Origin: Theristus sp. LFF4_11
Taxonomy: Eukaryota; Nematoda; Chromadorea; Monhysterida; Xyalidae
Direction of reading: 5' to 3'
Assembly: GCA_030248135.1 (NCBI GenBank)
Contig: JASANC010001719.1
Coordinates: 1 to 64,000 of the forward strand
Length of the DNA: 64,000 bases
Shown: positions 1 to 11,133 of the stretch, one piece after another
Layout of the letters: every line of letters begins with the position of its first letter
How positions within the stretch are numbered: position 1 is the stretch's first letter
Notes under the pieces: generated by a model
The model's input: the letters and a program-made list of their open reading frames with translations, nothing else
What the model was told of the DNA's origin: nothing
The model's database searches: none
Position numbers and translations under genes: made by a program

Positions 1-24
1 CGCTCGCGCATCCGCATGATTTTT
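1..24. repeat. Terminus of a dispersed repeat cut by the window start
   Basis: The first 24 bases (CGCTCGCGCATCCGCATGAT and on) match the segment ending near 41746. They match the reverse complement of the segment starting near 45531. The window therefore opens inside the end of a repeat found twice more here. Only the end is visible, so the family cannot be classified. Confidence 0.6.
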
Positions 25-743
25 TTGACAGCAAATTGCAAACTGTTCAAACTGGAATATTCAGAGAGGCCGAGGGATATTGATTTTCAAAAGTAATCAC
101 CGTTCGCTCAACGACGTACATTGGCACCGCACACGAGAAGTCAGCAAATCATCGTTTCCCTTGCAACGGAAATTAATGGACTGTATGCGTGCAGCGTTTT
201 TGACCCAAATTGTTGTTTGAATTTTTTGTTTTTAAATTAAAAAGTCCATTATTCGTCGAAGTATATGCAGCACGCCATCAGATGCTCACGGCATCAGACG
301 CATGTATGTATCTAGATATTTGCATGAGCTGCATGCATACATGACATGTTGAACTTGCACCAGAAAAAAAGTCATCAAAACGAACGGGCGGTCGGCTAAT
401 TTTAGACTAATTTGAACTGACGCCTAAAGGCGCTGTCTTTATTATTGTTTCGAGTAGTTCGCTAAGATGTCGGCAATTTAATGTTTTTTTCATTATTGCA
501 CTTCCAAGACCGTACAGTGTTTGAATTCATATACCGACTTTGACTGAACGAAAAACCGCATATAAAAGGCTTCTTTTTGTGTTGAGAACTTTTTGTTGTG
601 ATTTTTGTCAAAAAACGGTTGCTTGATCGTTGAGGCATGAGTTTCTTGAAAAATACTTCCACATATTGACGACCAAATTTTGGACCAGGCAGATCCTTTT
701 TTGAGTGAATGTTGTTTTTGGTCGAGTGTTTGTGCAGGTTTTC
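25..743. promoter_or_regulatory. Upstream region of the collagen gene with a candidate TATA box and trans-splice acceptor
   Basis: TATAAAAG lies at 561-568, about 180 bases before the collagen start at 744. A pyrimidine-rich stretch ending TGTGCAG at 737 sits six bases before the ATG and could be a spliced-leader acceptor, as is usual in nematodes. Both are inferences from spacing. The opposite-strand reading frames across 462-1024 are treated as shadows. Confidence 0.4.
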
Positions 744-3700
744 ATGATCATCACGAAAATGCTCGCAAAACAGCACACCGTCGCAGTGGCAGGCACGCTG
801 CTGAGCATGGTCACGATTGTGGCATGCGCGCTGTTTGCGCAGATGATCGTCGCTGAGGTCAACCGCATCTGGGCCGACCTCGACACGCAAATGCACTCGT
901 TCCGGGTGAAAATGGGCACACGGAATTCTATTCCATCCCATTTTATTTCGCGAAAAAGCAGGAAACTCCGATAAAACTTTATGAACAGCATGTATGCAGT
1001 TCGGAGACCCAAAAATGACGTCATATGGTTACCGGTGTTCCAGGGGATTTGTATTTACCGTAAGGTCTTGCATATAAGCTTCCTCCCACTTCTAAGACCC
1101 CCACCCCCACCCAAAAGAAACCAAAAATTTCTACCTCCGTTTATAAGGTCGGACCTCTTTATAAGGTTTTTTTTTGTTTCGCTTCTCATTTTTTTGCTGC
1201 GGAAACCGTTGGAGAAGAAAGTGCGATGAAAGCCAAACAGGCTTGAAATACTGACTTTTATGGGGCCTAAAAAATACAAACATAACAACGAGGGCGACAA
1301 CAACGACGACGACGTCGTCGTCTCGTCGGTACGTGGAGGGGGCATGGAAAGTTTGATGATGGATTAACAGCTTAAGCGGTAATGTTGAAGCTCAAAATTC
1401 CGCCCTGTCAAGATCTGGGCAGAAAACACGAATTTTTACTGAAACACGACGACCTTTTTAATCCGCTCCTATCTTCGCTTTATAAGACCTCCTCCCACTT
1501 ATAAGGTCGTCACACAAAATTCCATTTTTTTCAAAAAAATATATTGGAAACTTTATATGCAAGACTTTACGGTATTTCGCAGTTCGCACTGCACATTCAT
1601 TGGTCAGTGTCCCGAGAAACCAGAACCTCTGTTTACAGCACGACGCAAACCGACTGTGGGACGAAGTGCGACTGTTGAAATCGCGGCCGCCAATAACGAG
1701 CCGCCACAGGCGAGAGTCATATGCACCCTACGCCGCCAACCAATTCGCGGTAATTATTTTTTTACATCAATTTTGTGCTAAACTAAGTTGTGTGCTAAAA
1801 AATTTGGCGGTTCTTTTTCCAGCAATTCATTTGTTTTCCAGAACGACCGTGCAGCGAATTTCCGCCCGTACAACTATCAGCAAGAGCACGTGCAGCCGCA
1901 AACGCAACATCGGCCGAGTCACGCGTACTACTACAATCGGCAAACACCGATAACCGGTTGGCGAATCATTAACTCAGGAACTCCGATGAGCTGCTGACCG
2001 ACGAAAACGCTTTGAAAGTCAAGGGTTTAAAAAAACAATTTCGAGCATTTTGAAACGCCGGGCGCCAGAGGGCATTCCAAAACTCCAGAAATTGTTTGAA
2101 AAAAAGACGGACGAACGTGTTCTACGTTGTTGGCGCTCCAAAACAACGCCCAAACACCGTTTACAATGGCAGGTGGGCGTGTCCAAATATCAGAGCGGTT
2201 CGAGAAACCCAGAAAGCCGAACCGAAAGCGTTTCAAAACGCCAAAAAAATGTTTCAAAACACCAGCGGACGTTTCGAAACGCCCGTCAGCGCTTTTAAAC
2301 GGCTGACGTGCATTTGTAAACGCCAGAAACCTTGATAAAAAATGGTTTTCGTGCTGTGTTCGGAACATTGCTTCCTCCACTACTGCATTTTCATTTTTGC
2401 CCGTCACGACTTGATGACGTACCGAATGATGAAACTGAACAGAGTTACCGTAAAGTCTTGCATATGAGGTCTCTTTATATAAATTTGAAAATCAAAAATT
2501 TCTGAAAAAAACGGAATTTTGTGTGACAACCGTATAAGTGGGAGCATGTCTTATAAAGCAAAGATTAGGACTTCCGGGTCTTATAAACGGGGCGGGATTT
2601 CGACCAAGTCCAAAATTTTGAATTTTCTGGTTTTCCGCCATGTGACACTCCGCCCGCTTTTGGGTGAGGGTCTTATAAGTGGGAGGAACCTTATATGCAA
2701 GACTTTACGGTATATTCTGGCGATCAAGTGCAGAGAGCGACTGCAGCACGTTTCAGCGGCCACCACCGCTGCGCCGCCGTTGTACGAGCAGAATCTGCCG
2801 CTGTATCGTGCGTATCACGTCGCGTCCGACCACGGCAGCCAGCGACAGAACACCGCCGACTATGACGAGTACTACGACGAACACTACAAGCAAATCAATG
2901 AGCCACCTGCCGCCGCTGCACCCAGTGCCACCCCACTGCCATTGCCGCCGGCTGCTACACCGATGTGCAGTGAGTGTGAGGCAGAGCTGGAAATCCGTGA
3001 TCTATCTACCCAGGTTAACTCAGCAAACCATTGTCAAGTTTTCAACAAAGACGCTGTTTCAGAATGCACCATTGACATCGCGCACAAATGTCCACCGGGC
3101 CTGCCCGGATTGCCGGGGCCAATTGGGCAACCCGGTGAAGATGGGCCACCGGGCGTTGGAGGGCCGGACGGACCGAATGGGGGCGTCGTGTTTATTCGGG
3201 TAATAGTGCTATCATCAGTTACAGGGTAATTTTCAAGAAAACATACAGGAAAACTTTTTGGTGCACAATTCTCCAGCCAGTTTCAAAACAGATTCATCCT
3301 ATTTTACTTCCAGCCGCAATTCGGCAACAAGCGTAATGGGAAGGGCTGTCACTACTGCCCGCCAGGGCCACCGGGGCCGCCCGGTCGTGAGGGTCAAGCG
3401 GGTGCGTTCTTGATTATGATTTTTTTCAAACTAACAGGTTGCAGTCTCTGGAAGAGCGTACACTCTGTTGTAACTGTAGGTGTAACACAATAACGTTGCA
3501 CAATCACAAGCACACGCTCTGGCACACTGTCGCTGACACCTGCGCTCGCGTGGTGAATACCACGCGAGCGCGCACATGTGTTCGTCGTTTGTATCTAACT
3601 GTGCAACATACAGTCGAACTCTCTGTGAGGAATTTCTGTGGAAGGCGACTGCACAAAGCAGTGAATCACGCGATCACCAACCAATCATCAGCTGATTGCC

Positions 3701-5091
3701 TATAATCTAGAGTTCGACTGTATTGTACAATGTAACTGTGTTTCAACAGACTTGTCTTCAGGCGAAAAAACTGGGGTGCTGTGAAGTGAATGTGAACCCA
3801 TATACCGGATCAAACAACTAAGCTTCATTGAACACTTTGCAACCCATCCCATTCAGGCATGAGCGGTCGCCGCGGTGCGTTTGGCGTTGTCGGCATAAAC
3901 GGGCGCAACGGCAACCCGGGCATACCGGGCGTCTTCGGCGAATTGGGTAAAACCGGTGAGCGAACGCGAGTCTTGTAGCTATGTTTTAACACAGCTACGC
4001 GTCACTAGACACTGCTTCATGAATGCGCCTTCACGCTGGTATCACTGAAAATTGAACACAGTCATGTTTGCAGTCACATACAAACACAATGAGACTAGCG
4101 CGGTGATGTGCACGCTGACACACGCTGCAGTAATACTGGATGCGTGCCAGTGCGTTTGTTTGTGACCACGTGCTGCATAGCTGTGTTGAAACGAGCAGAC
4201 CGTCTCCAGACGAGACCAGGACTTCAACTTCAATCACAACAGGCGCAACGGGGCGTCGCGGTCAACGCGGCAAGCAGGGTACGAGCGCAAAGCGAATCGT
4301 CGGCCGGAAAGGCCAACCGGGCACGCCGGGCTCGCTTGGTGAGCCGGGCGGACCGGGAAACCGAGGCGTCGATGCGAACGCGGGACGCGCAGGCGAGCAA
4401 GGACCGATGGGCTTGGTCGGAATCAGGGGCACCGTTGGACGGTACGGCCCACTTGGACCGGTCGGCGAACCCGGAGAAAAAGGTGACGTCTGAATTATAG
4501 GGAATCAGCTGATTGGTTGGTTGGTAATCACGTGACGCATGCTTTCTGCGCAGACACTGCTGTGGGGAGGCTGAGTTTGGCTTGCACATAATGCATGTAT
4601 CACCTGTTCACCAATCAATCAGCTGATTCCCTTATTTTAAAATGAGTTCGACTGTAGACGAGTTGTCGCAGACTTCGCACACAGCGAAACCGAAGAAGTG
4701 TACCACAGCTGATAAACTGCATTTCCCACTCGCGTTCTTGTGAAACCGGGGAACGTGCGATGAGGGTTGTCTGCAACGCAGTTTCACAGAACGCAAGTGT
4801 GAACTTTTTTAAATCGTGTTCACTCACGTGTTCGACTTCAGTAGCACTGGTTCTGCCAGTGATATGTCAAGTCCACGCAAACGTGTGTCGCAAACCTTGC
4901 CAGATGAACAGAATTTAGGTCCAGCGCCACACCACCCAACAAGAGTCGCAGATAAATTTGTATGTTTGCAAACTAATCACCATGGAATAAGCAAAAAACG
5001 ATAGTTGTCCACAGGTCCATTCGAGCTGTTCTGTCCGTGCACCAGCAATCCGATGCCGCCATCGTCGTCGCCGAATTTTTGGCATATTTGA
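744..5091 (+). CDS. Nematode cuticle collagen, nine exons, about 422 residues
   Basis: Proposed exons: 744-905, 1639-1749, 1842-1956, 2757-2996, 3063-3199, 3314-3401, 3857-3955, 4243-4482, 5015-5091. All junction phases agree and the total is 1269 bases. Residues 12-39 are a hydrophobic membrane/signal segment followed by LDTQMHSFR, typical of the cuticle collagen N-terminal domain. RHRR at 76-79 fits the subtilisin-type processing site known in this family. Gly-X-Y starts near residue 220 after a Cys-containing spacer. It is interrupted by a stretch with CHYCPPGPPGPPG, continues through exons 7-8, and ends in the Cys-rich tail FCPC. Most collagen-repeat exons end in phase 1, splitting a glycine codon. 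The 66-base intron 2997-3062 is optional: reading through keeps the frame and adds 22 residues. An in-frame ATG at 705 exists, but 744 fits the acceptor at 737. The product is secreted, trimerises and is crosslinked into the cuticle. Nine exons is many compared with well-known nematode collagen genes. Confidence 0.9.
1056..1574. mobile_element. MITE copy A (TIR TACCGTAARGTCTTGCATA) in collagen intron 1
   Basis: The left end reads TACCGTAAGGTCTTGCATAT and the right end is its inverted match ending in GACTTTACGGTA. The same ends bound copies at 2446-2712 and 60706-60971. It has no coding capacity. At 519 bp it is about twice the length of the other copies and carries an extra central piece with GAC/GTC triplet runs. 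Ends starting TA suggest Tc1/mariner-type TA target use, which is an inference. Confidence 0.8.
2040..2340. repeat. Degenerate TTTCAAAACGCC-type short repeats in collagen intron 3
   Basis: Variants of TTTCAAAACGCC, TTTCGAAACGCC and TTTTAAACGGC recur irregularly through this stretch. It lies in the intron between 1957 and 2756. Frames open across it on both strands but lack splice-supported ends and resemble nothing known. I treat it as a non-coding diverged minisatellite. Confidence 0.4.
2446..2712. mobile_element. MITE copy B (same family) in collagen intron 3
   Basis: It is a 267-bp element with TACCGTAAAGTCTTGCATAT at the left and the inverted match ending TACGGTA at the right. Internal motifs TCTTATAAGTGGGAGG and TGTGTGACAACC recur in the other copies. 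Exon 4 starts only 45 bases after its right end, so the element lies next to the acceptor at 2756. Confidence 0.85.
3609..3722. mobile_element. Short MITE with TIR TACAGTCGAACTCT in collagen intron 6
   Basis: The left end TACAGTCGAACTCT and right end AGAGTTCGACTGTA are perfect inverted repeats of 14 bases around a 114-bp element. The interior has ACCAATCATCAGCTGATT. Related sequence occurs at 4497-4660 and 23203-23348. It encodes nothing. Confidence 0.75.
4497..4660. mobile_element. Related hairpin element in collagen intron 8
   Basis: GGGAATCAGCTGATTG near 4500 is mirrored by CAATCAGCTGATTCCC near 4617, giving an inverted repeat around a GC-rich loop with GACGCATGC and ATGCATG. The tail AGTTCGACTGTAG near 4644 matches the end of the 3609-3722 element. 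It belongs to that family, rearranged. Confidence 0.55.
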
Positions 5092-5162
5092 TTCGATCAA
5101 TGATTTATCAAAAACCGGATATTTTGAAGAGCGTTACTGTCAGTTTATTCAACGAACAACTA

Positions 5163-5168
5163 AATAAA
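5163..5168 (+). terminator. Candidate polyadenylation signal of the collagen gene
   Basis: AATAAA lies 72 bases after the collagen stop at 5089-5091, a normal spacing for a nematode 3' end. Confidence 0.55.
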
Positions 5169-6341
5169 GGCAAAGTAAATTCGTGTATGATATTTTTATT
5201 TTAGTCTCGAGACACAATGCGCGCACAGATAAGTAAAAAACCATTTTATGCATGACGCGGAAAGTCAAAATTTGTGAAGTGATCTGAGGCCCTTTTGAGC
5301 ACTTTGAGGGCAGAGTCACTTTGAGAGATTTTGAACTGCCCAATAATTATTGAAACTAGCTACGTGTGCAAACCCATGGTGTCGCAGAGCCTAAAGACAC
5401 TGATAATAATTTCATTAGCAACTTTCTGATCACGACAAGAAAAAAACGGAGACAAATTTTCTGGCACCGAATCACATTGCAAAACAAAACAAAAACAACC
5501 GATTTGTGAGATTTCTCTCGACCAGGATGCAATAAACCGTGAAACCATAACACACAGCCCCACTTCCACTCTCCACACATGCAGCCTATTTGCACACATG
5601 AGAAATTTTTTTTTATTTGCGCTGATTGGCCGTATCAAGCTGACTCACTGAGTCCAGTGCAACAAAAAAAACAGACAAATCAGCTGCTTGCCAAGAATTT
5701 CAAAAGTTTCACTATATTCGAAAAAAAGAAAAAACAGCCAAACGGTACAATATCGCAAAGCAGCTCTCACAAAACTAAACTCCTAATCTGAAGCCAGTGC
5801 ACTGTTACACCAACGTACTGTTGTACAGTCGCAAACAAGCACACACACACTTGCGACGTCATCGTTCAAGGAGGAGTTAGTTTTTTGTGCGTACACACGG
5901 ACACACGACACGACACAAAACGCTCACGCGATGTAGAAATCGTGGCTGCGATATTGTATGAGCGCGTGTATGTTGCATGACTGCGCAATAATACTGCGCT
6001 CGTTCAATGAACAAACGAATGCACCACAACACCGGCTTCCGACAAGCACCAGTGGTCAGTTCTATAAAAGTGAATAGTGTTTGAAAAGTAAACATTTTTA
6101 CTCCAGGAAGTTCCAAAAGTTAGTCTTCGACAAATTCTGGAAAAAAATATTCGAGACATGAGCTTCAAAGACAAACAGTTTTGCGTCGAAATTAAAAATA
6201 CCAATCCAATCAATGGGAAGCTTCGGTCAAAAATAAACTGGGGTTAGTATTCAAGCGGAATTTGTCAAGGTCCAAATTTCGGAACACCCTGGAGTAGAAC
6301 TATTCACTTTGCAAACACCATTCACTTTTATAGAGCGCACT
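5169..6341. other. Intergenic spacer between collagen and ZNRD2-like genes
   Basis: The spacer separates two convergent genes. I see AT-rich sequence, a run of alternating CA near 5835-5850 and no reading frame with supported splice signals. I recognise no repeat family in it. ORFs on both strands here are short and low-complexity. Confidence 0.5.
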
Positions 6342-8394
6342 TTACGTCAGCTTCTCCAGGCTCGCCAACGTTTCCGCCAATTCGCCAATGATTCGCCAGC
6401 GCCGAGCATTCGTCGAGTGACTCGGTCGAGTTCAGGCGTTTCGTTGCCCAGCCGATTTTCATCTCGACCGAATTGCGCGCCTTCGTCAAGATCAACGCTT
6501 TCTTGCTACCAGCAGCGGTGCCTCCACCACCGGACGCCCGTGTGCGTGACTGCTGCGACAGAAAAATAATTAAGAACCGGTTTTCGTTTTCGATGCCTCC
6601 AGGAACAAAACAGTGAGATGTGAAACGCTTCGAGAAGCATTGGCCGCCGAAAATGCACACGCTGCATCGCAATTCGTTAGCTTTTTCATGCTTTTGTGAC
6701 TCAAGTGGTTCATCATCACTGATGAGGCCACCCCCTCTTCTGCATATGATGTTGGCCGGGCCGAAATGCAGAGAACAACCATTAAAAAATTGGTTGATTT
6801 GGATGCGTGCATGCAGACAAAAATGAACGCGAACGAAACACGAACACGAAAATCTGGCGCTTCTGTATTTTTTCTGAAACGCTTTCTTCTGTAATGAATG
6901 AACGTTTTTTCTTTCCGGCAGGTTTGACTAAACCTATGCATGAACCTAAACAACATTTTTTTCATTTCAAATTCAACGTTATCAGCCTTCGTGTTTATCG
7001 GCGTTTGTTGCTTTTTTGCACAACTTAAAAATGAATGGATGGAACCTTGCTGGCGACGGCGTTCTGCTCGTTTGAGTTCACCAAATTGAGGCTTTGCTCG
7101 AGCGGCACTTCAGCGACCAACGTGCGTGTGCCGGCGCCGCCGTCGGCGTCATCTGCAACACAGACAATCTGCGAAGGAAACCACACATTTCTGAACTCGG
7201 TCACGTCCTTGTTTGTTGTTGTTGGGATTTTTAAGCGATGTTTTTAGCCAGGGCTAGCCCAGAGAGAAGCGTACTGAACGCCATTGAGTAGGGCGCCCAT
7301 TGAGTTTTCTCTGTCATCAAGTGCCTAAACACCACTCGGCGGGGCTCGATCCCCCGAGCGCACAGACTGCAGTCTAACGCACTACTACCAGGCCACGAGG
7401 GTCCTGGTCTGAAAACAGTCTGTACTCCGTTACAGACACAGTTGTTGCACGCTCAGTCGAACCAAACAAACACACCGGCACAAGACACGCAGACGAGTAT
7501 TGGTGTTATATTTTCTCACACTGAAAGTTCATTCGTTGCCACGCACGCTTTGCCAGTGCCTTTGTTTCTTATACACCAAAATTGACGTGTGGCGCAAGCA
7601 AAGAAAAAAAAACGTTTCGTATTGCACGGCCTTTTAACTCAACACCGTGCAGCGCAATTCCGACAACCCAAGCCGCTTCGTTTTTTTTGTGTTCAATCAA
7701 ACAAAGCATCATTTACAAAATCATTGCCAACTAACCATGATCACCGTCGCCTTCCAGTTCGCTGCATGCGACGCAGTATCGAGTGTCGTCGCGTGTCGCC
7801 AGGAGAATATTCTAAAAAACCAATACAAAAAGATCGGATCACTGGAAACATCAGAAAAAACCGTCTTTATCAATGCGATAGCCGACCGACATTACGAACG
7901 AACTGACCTTGAACTCTCTTGAACAATCGTAGGATTTTCGAATTTGATCCAGAGAGAACCAAAACTAAATCTCTCTAACCAAACAATGTGAAACGCAAAC
8001 AAAAATGGACTGACATCGCAGTCAGAACAATATTCGTTCAGCATTTTGTAGCCCTTCAGCAAATAGTCGCCCATTCGTTTGCTGATCTCGTCCCGACGTC
8101 TGCAACTTTTCAACACACTGTGTGATGTTTATATTTGAAAAAACCAACAACGTAAATTTCAGCGAACAAACATTCCAAACGTCTTTGAAGTATAAACGGT
8201 GACGTGACAAGACCCATCTCTGTATTTGTGCTTGTGCAACATTCCATTCCCAGTTCCAGCATTCTCAAAAAACACCTACAACATCGCATCACTATCACTA
8301 ACCGTCGTCGTGCTTCAGCAGCTTCCATTTCGGCGCGTGTTAATTCACGAATTCCGTTCAGTTTCGGCGGTGGAAGTGTTGTAGCGGCCGACAT
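6342..8394 (-). CDS. ZNRD2: ZNRD2 (SSSCA1/p27)-like zinc-ribbon protein, five exons, with apparent frameshift in the last exon
   Basis: Read on the minus strand, exons are 8394-8303, 8099-8015, 7811-7736, 7152-7046 and 6552-6342. Phases agree at every junction. Exon 2 reads RRRDEISKRMGDYLLKGYKM, followed shortly by CSDC. Exon 3 gives ILLATRDD then YCVAC, so the two CxxC pairs form one zinc ribbon. This order matches the vertebrate autoantigen p27 family as I remember it. Exon 5 contains KIGWATKRLNSTESL, which aligns with the conserved C-terminal WA-SLE helix. The final helix LAETLASLEKLT ending in TAA is in another frame. One base near 6380-6390 must be skipped to join them, giving about 189 residues (human protein about 199). 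This is an assembly error or a real lesion. The start at 8394 follows the first ATG of the open exon. The gene is convergent with the collagen gene and divergent from GPAA1. The family's molecular role is poorly defined. Confidence 0.8.
7212..7400 (-). mobile_element. tRNA-derived SINE copy 1, in ZNRD2 intron 3
   Basis: On the minus strand it starts CTCGTGGCCTGGTAGTAGTG, continues with a tRNA-like arm and a pol III B-box-like GGGATCGAGCC, and ends in an AAC-rich tail. Copies occur at 56404-56583 (+) and 62528-62724 (-). The A box is imperfect. No intact tRNA cloverleaf is claimed. Confidence 0.75.
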
Positions 8395-8535
8395 TCGCAA
8401 GGAATTTTTCTTCTTCTATGTTTCTGGTAAGCTACGCTGGGGTTGTTATTTGTTAATGTCAAACAAAAACCTTTTTTTCAAATTTTGTCGTGTCGGTGGT
8501 AGCGCACGCAGGTGTAGGACAGTAGGACTTCTGTC
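8395..8535. promoter_or_regulatory. Short region upstream of the ZNRD2-like start
   Basis: This is AT-rich sequence between the ZNRD2-like start codon and the first transposon fragment. On the minus strand a purine-rich stretch precedes the ATG. No clear TATA element is seen. It probably holds the 5' leader. Confidence 0.3.
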
Positions 8536-8708
8536 TGGGGTTGTTAAACAAAAATCAAAATTTTTTAGTGATTAAAAAAACAAAAAAATGCCGATTTAAA
8601 AAAAATCGAAAAAATTTCCTCTAATATGCTCTGAAAACCTCAATTTTGGCACAATTTTTCGAATTAAAGTTCAACAAACATTTTCTTTGATATTACCTCG
8701 TAAAACCT
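8536..8708. mobile_element. 5' fragment of the 734-bp hAT-like element
   Basis: TGGGGTTGTTAAACAAAAAT and the following 170 bases match the left part of the element at 10400-11133, including CCTCTAATATGCTCT and TTTTGGCACAATTTTTCG. The copy stops at CTCGTAAAACCT. It is followed by CCCCTAACCCTA, as at the ends of the 1.05-kb family, and by (AATCC)n-like sequence to about 8766. Confidence 0.75.
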
Positions 8709-8853
8709 AAAAGCCCCTAACCCTAAATCAACCAATCCTAAACCTAATCCAATCCAATCCAATCCTAAGCCAAGCCTTTTTGATAGGGTGAAAATGATCA
8801 ATTTAGTTTTTGCATTTTTTCTTTCCTGTGTTATGGTATGGGGCAGGCAGGCC

Positions 8854-10377
8854 TAGGGTTAGGGGAAAAAAATCCGGATTTTTTTTCAAATTAAAAAAAA
8901 AAATTTTTTAAATTTTTTTTACAAGTTAGGTTTGTTCGAAGCGTCTCGTCGAGCTGAGTTCATCTAAACTATTTTCAGAACGATCCGGAAAACTATAAGA
9001 GCGAAAATCGTGTTTTATTGAAATTATGTCCATTTCATAGAGGGAAAGTTGCATTTTCAACAGTAAAACAGGACAATTTTCGACGTGTACTTGAATATTG
9101 AACCGTTCTTAGTTGTTCCTCTTTAGAAAATTACCAAAATTTGACTGTGTTCAAAAATTCCTGTTTGCTGTAGCTAAGTCGGCAACCCCTGTCGACCCGG
9201 TCGCCCCCCCCCAAGACACTTACTTTCAGGTTCAACCAGCTATGCTATCTGCCACATGGCGAGAGCCCACTCTTCAAATCATCGTATCGAAAACACGTAC
9301 CATGATTTCGCGATCACGTTGCGGGCAACTGACAGACGCAAGTTTAACACGTTAGTTTAGCTCAGCACGCAAGTTTTAACATGTGGCCATGTTATCGGGT
9401 GTCTGAAAAACGGTCGTGTGATGTGGTATTAACCAACATCTCCGCTCCAATTGTTTAACAATATATCGCACAACTCCATTGTAGACCTATAACATACGCC
9501 AATCAACAAAATATCATGTTCATCTCATGGCCTACCGACTGAAAAAACATGTTCTAAGTTGCAAGAAAACGATTTCTGAAACGATATTTCAATTCAGTTA
9601 AGTCATTTCAACGCTAAAAATTGACTCTAGAAGTCATCCAAATCGAAAAACATGGAGTACGTCGCATAGTTGTTCCAGAGCAGGGGGGTTGGGGGGGGGC
9701 CGATATAGATAGCTGGAGCAAATTTTCCAGACAGATAGATAGCTGGAAAATTTGGGGGGGGGGGGGCCGCGGGGGGGGGGGGGGGCCATGTGACTTTGGG
9801 GGGGGGGGCGGTCAAAATTTTGAAATTAGATAGATAGATAGCTAAAACGCTAAAAAGCTATAAAAACAGTTAAATAATGCTTAAAACATGCTAAAAATCA
9901 AGTATAAACGCGTATTTTAACTAAAATTAGCGAAATTTTCAAGAATTTCGAACAAAAATGGTCAATTTTGGTCAAAAATTGACTCATTTTATGTCTTCGA
10001 AGACAAAAATTTTCAGATAGATAGCTGGCTGAGAATTTTTTTTAGATAGATAATAGCTGAGCCGAAAAAACCTTTCTGATAGAGATAGATTCGAAAATTT
10101 TTTGGGGGGGGCCGGCCCCCCCCCCCCCAGGCCCCCCCCTAGAACAACTATGGTACGTCGGTCAAAATGACCAAATAATGACATGTACCTGAGCACACAA
10201 AGAAGTTGGGAAGAAAATTTGGTTTGAACTTTCAAAAAATTATGCCATAAATCGAATTTTCAGAGCAAAGTAGAAGAAAAATTTTTCAATTTTTTTTTTA
10301 AGTTTGAAAAAAAAAATCCGAATTATAAAAAACGAAAAAATAATAAAAAAAAAATTTTTTCAAAGCCCCTAACCCTA
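8854..10377. mobile_element. 1.05-kb hAT-like non-autonomous element, unit 1, TSD GGCAGGCC
   Basis: The ends are TAGGGTTAGGGG and its inverse CCCCTAACCCTA, flanked by the identical 8-bp duplication GGCAGGCC (8846-8853 and 10378-10385). The body is shared with units 2 and 3. It is 1524 bp because another element (9665-10152) is inserted in it. No transposase is encoded. The recurring 80-codon frame near 9113 in all units is conserved only because the units are copies. The 8-bp duplication and TAGGG end fit hAT elements. Confidence 0.9.
9665..10152. mobile_element. G-rich nested element, TIR CATAGTTGTTC, TSD GTACGTCG
   Basis: The left end CATAGTTGTTCCAG and right end CTAGAACAACTATG are inverted repeats. 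The flanks duplicate GTACGTCG (9657-9664 and 10153-10160), which occurs once at this site in units 2 and 3. The 488-bp interior has GATAGATAGCTG repeats and long G and C tracts. It inserted after unit 1 was in place. It encodes nothing credible. Confidence 0.9.
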
Positions 10378-10399
10378 GGCAGGCCGCATGGGCCACCGC

Positions 10400-11133
10400 T
10401 AGGGTTGTTAAACAAAAATGAAAATTTTTTTTTTTTAAAAAAAAGTGATTAAAAAAAACAAAAATGCCGATTTTTTTTTAAAAAAAAAAAATTCGAAAAA
10501 TTTTCCTCTAATATGCTCTAAAAACCTCAATTTTGGCACAATTTTTCGAAAGTTCAACAAAAATTTTCTTTGATTATACCTCGTAAAACCTTTAGCAGTC
10601 GATTTTGGGCCGTTTTACCGACTGATTTTAGGCTTCGACAACATCTGCGATGAAGTTTTTGAGCGTCCCAAAGCTTAGCCTACCATTTCCGATGCAGATA
10701 AGGTGACGATTCGCCTCGCAGAGCGTCCGATTGTGCTCGCTGCTCCGTTTGCAAGCGCTACGTTGTCTGGTTGCTGCTTCGTGTCGTGTCGTCGCGACAC
10801 CATCAGAAGAATTGATCGAATTTCAAGGCGGTATGTTTGTCTTCACTTTAGCATTAGCTTAGCTGGGGACAATTAGTGACGTTTTGGAGGTCAAAACACA
10901 AGAAGAGGCATGGTGACGGTTTGGAAAAGGGGTAATTGAGGTCACCAAAACAAAATCTGCAAAGTTCCGCCATACGGGAGTCATTCGGGAGGCGCTTGCA
11001 TATCATATGTGGTTCTTCGGACTCCCTGATTGATTTAGCACAACTTTGATTTTTGAAATTTTTTTAAAAAAAAAAAAATTTTTTTTTTAAAAAAAAACAA
11101 AAATGACGATTTTTGTTTTTTTTAACAACCCTA
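10400..11133. mobile_element. 734-bp hAT-like element, TIR TAGGGTTGTTAAA, TSD GCCACCGC
   Basis: The ends TAGGGTTGTTAAA and TTTAACAACCCTA are perfect inverted repeats. The duplication GCCACCGC flanks both sides (10392-10399 and 11134-11141). It sits a few bases after unit 1. The interior has a GC-rich core near 10600-11030 and AT-rich ends. No transposase frame is present. Fragments lie at 8536-8708 and 13969-14030. Confidence 0.92.

Noticed and set aside
6309..6569. Plus-strand frames opposite the ZNRD2-like last exon
   Set aside because: They look protein-like because codons are in register with the minus-strand gene, but the minus strand has the splice sites and family motifs.
6570..6965. 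Minus-strand frame upstream of ZNRD2 exon 5 as an extra exon
   Set aside because: Joining it breaks phase or hits a stop, while exon 4 joins exon 5 directly in phase.
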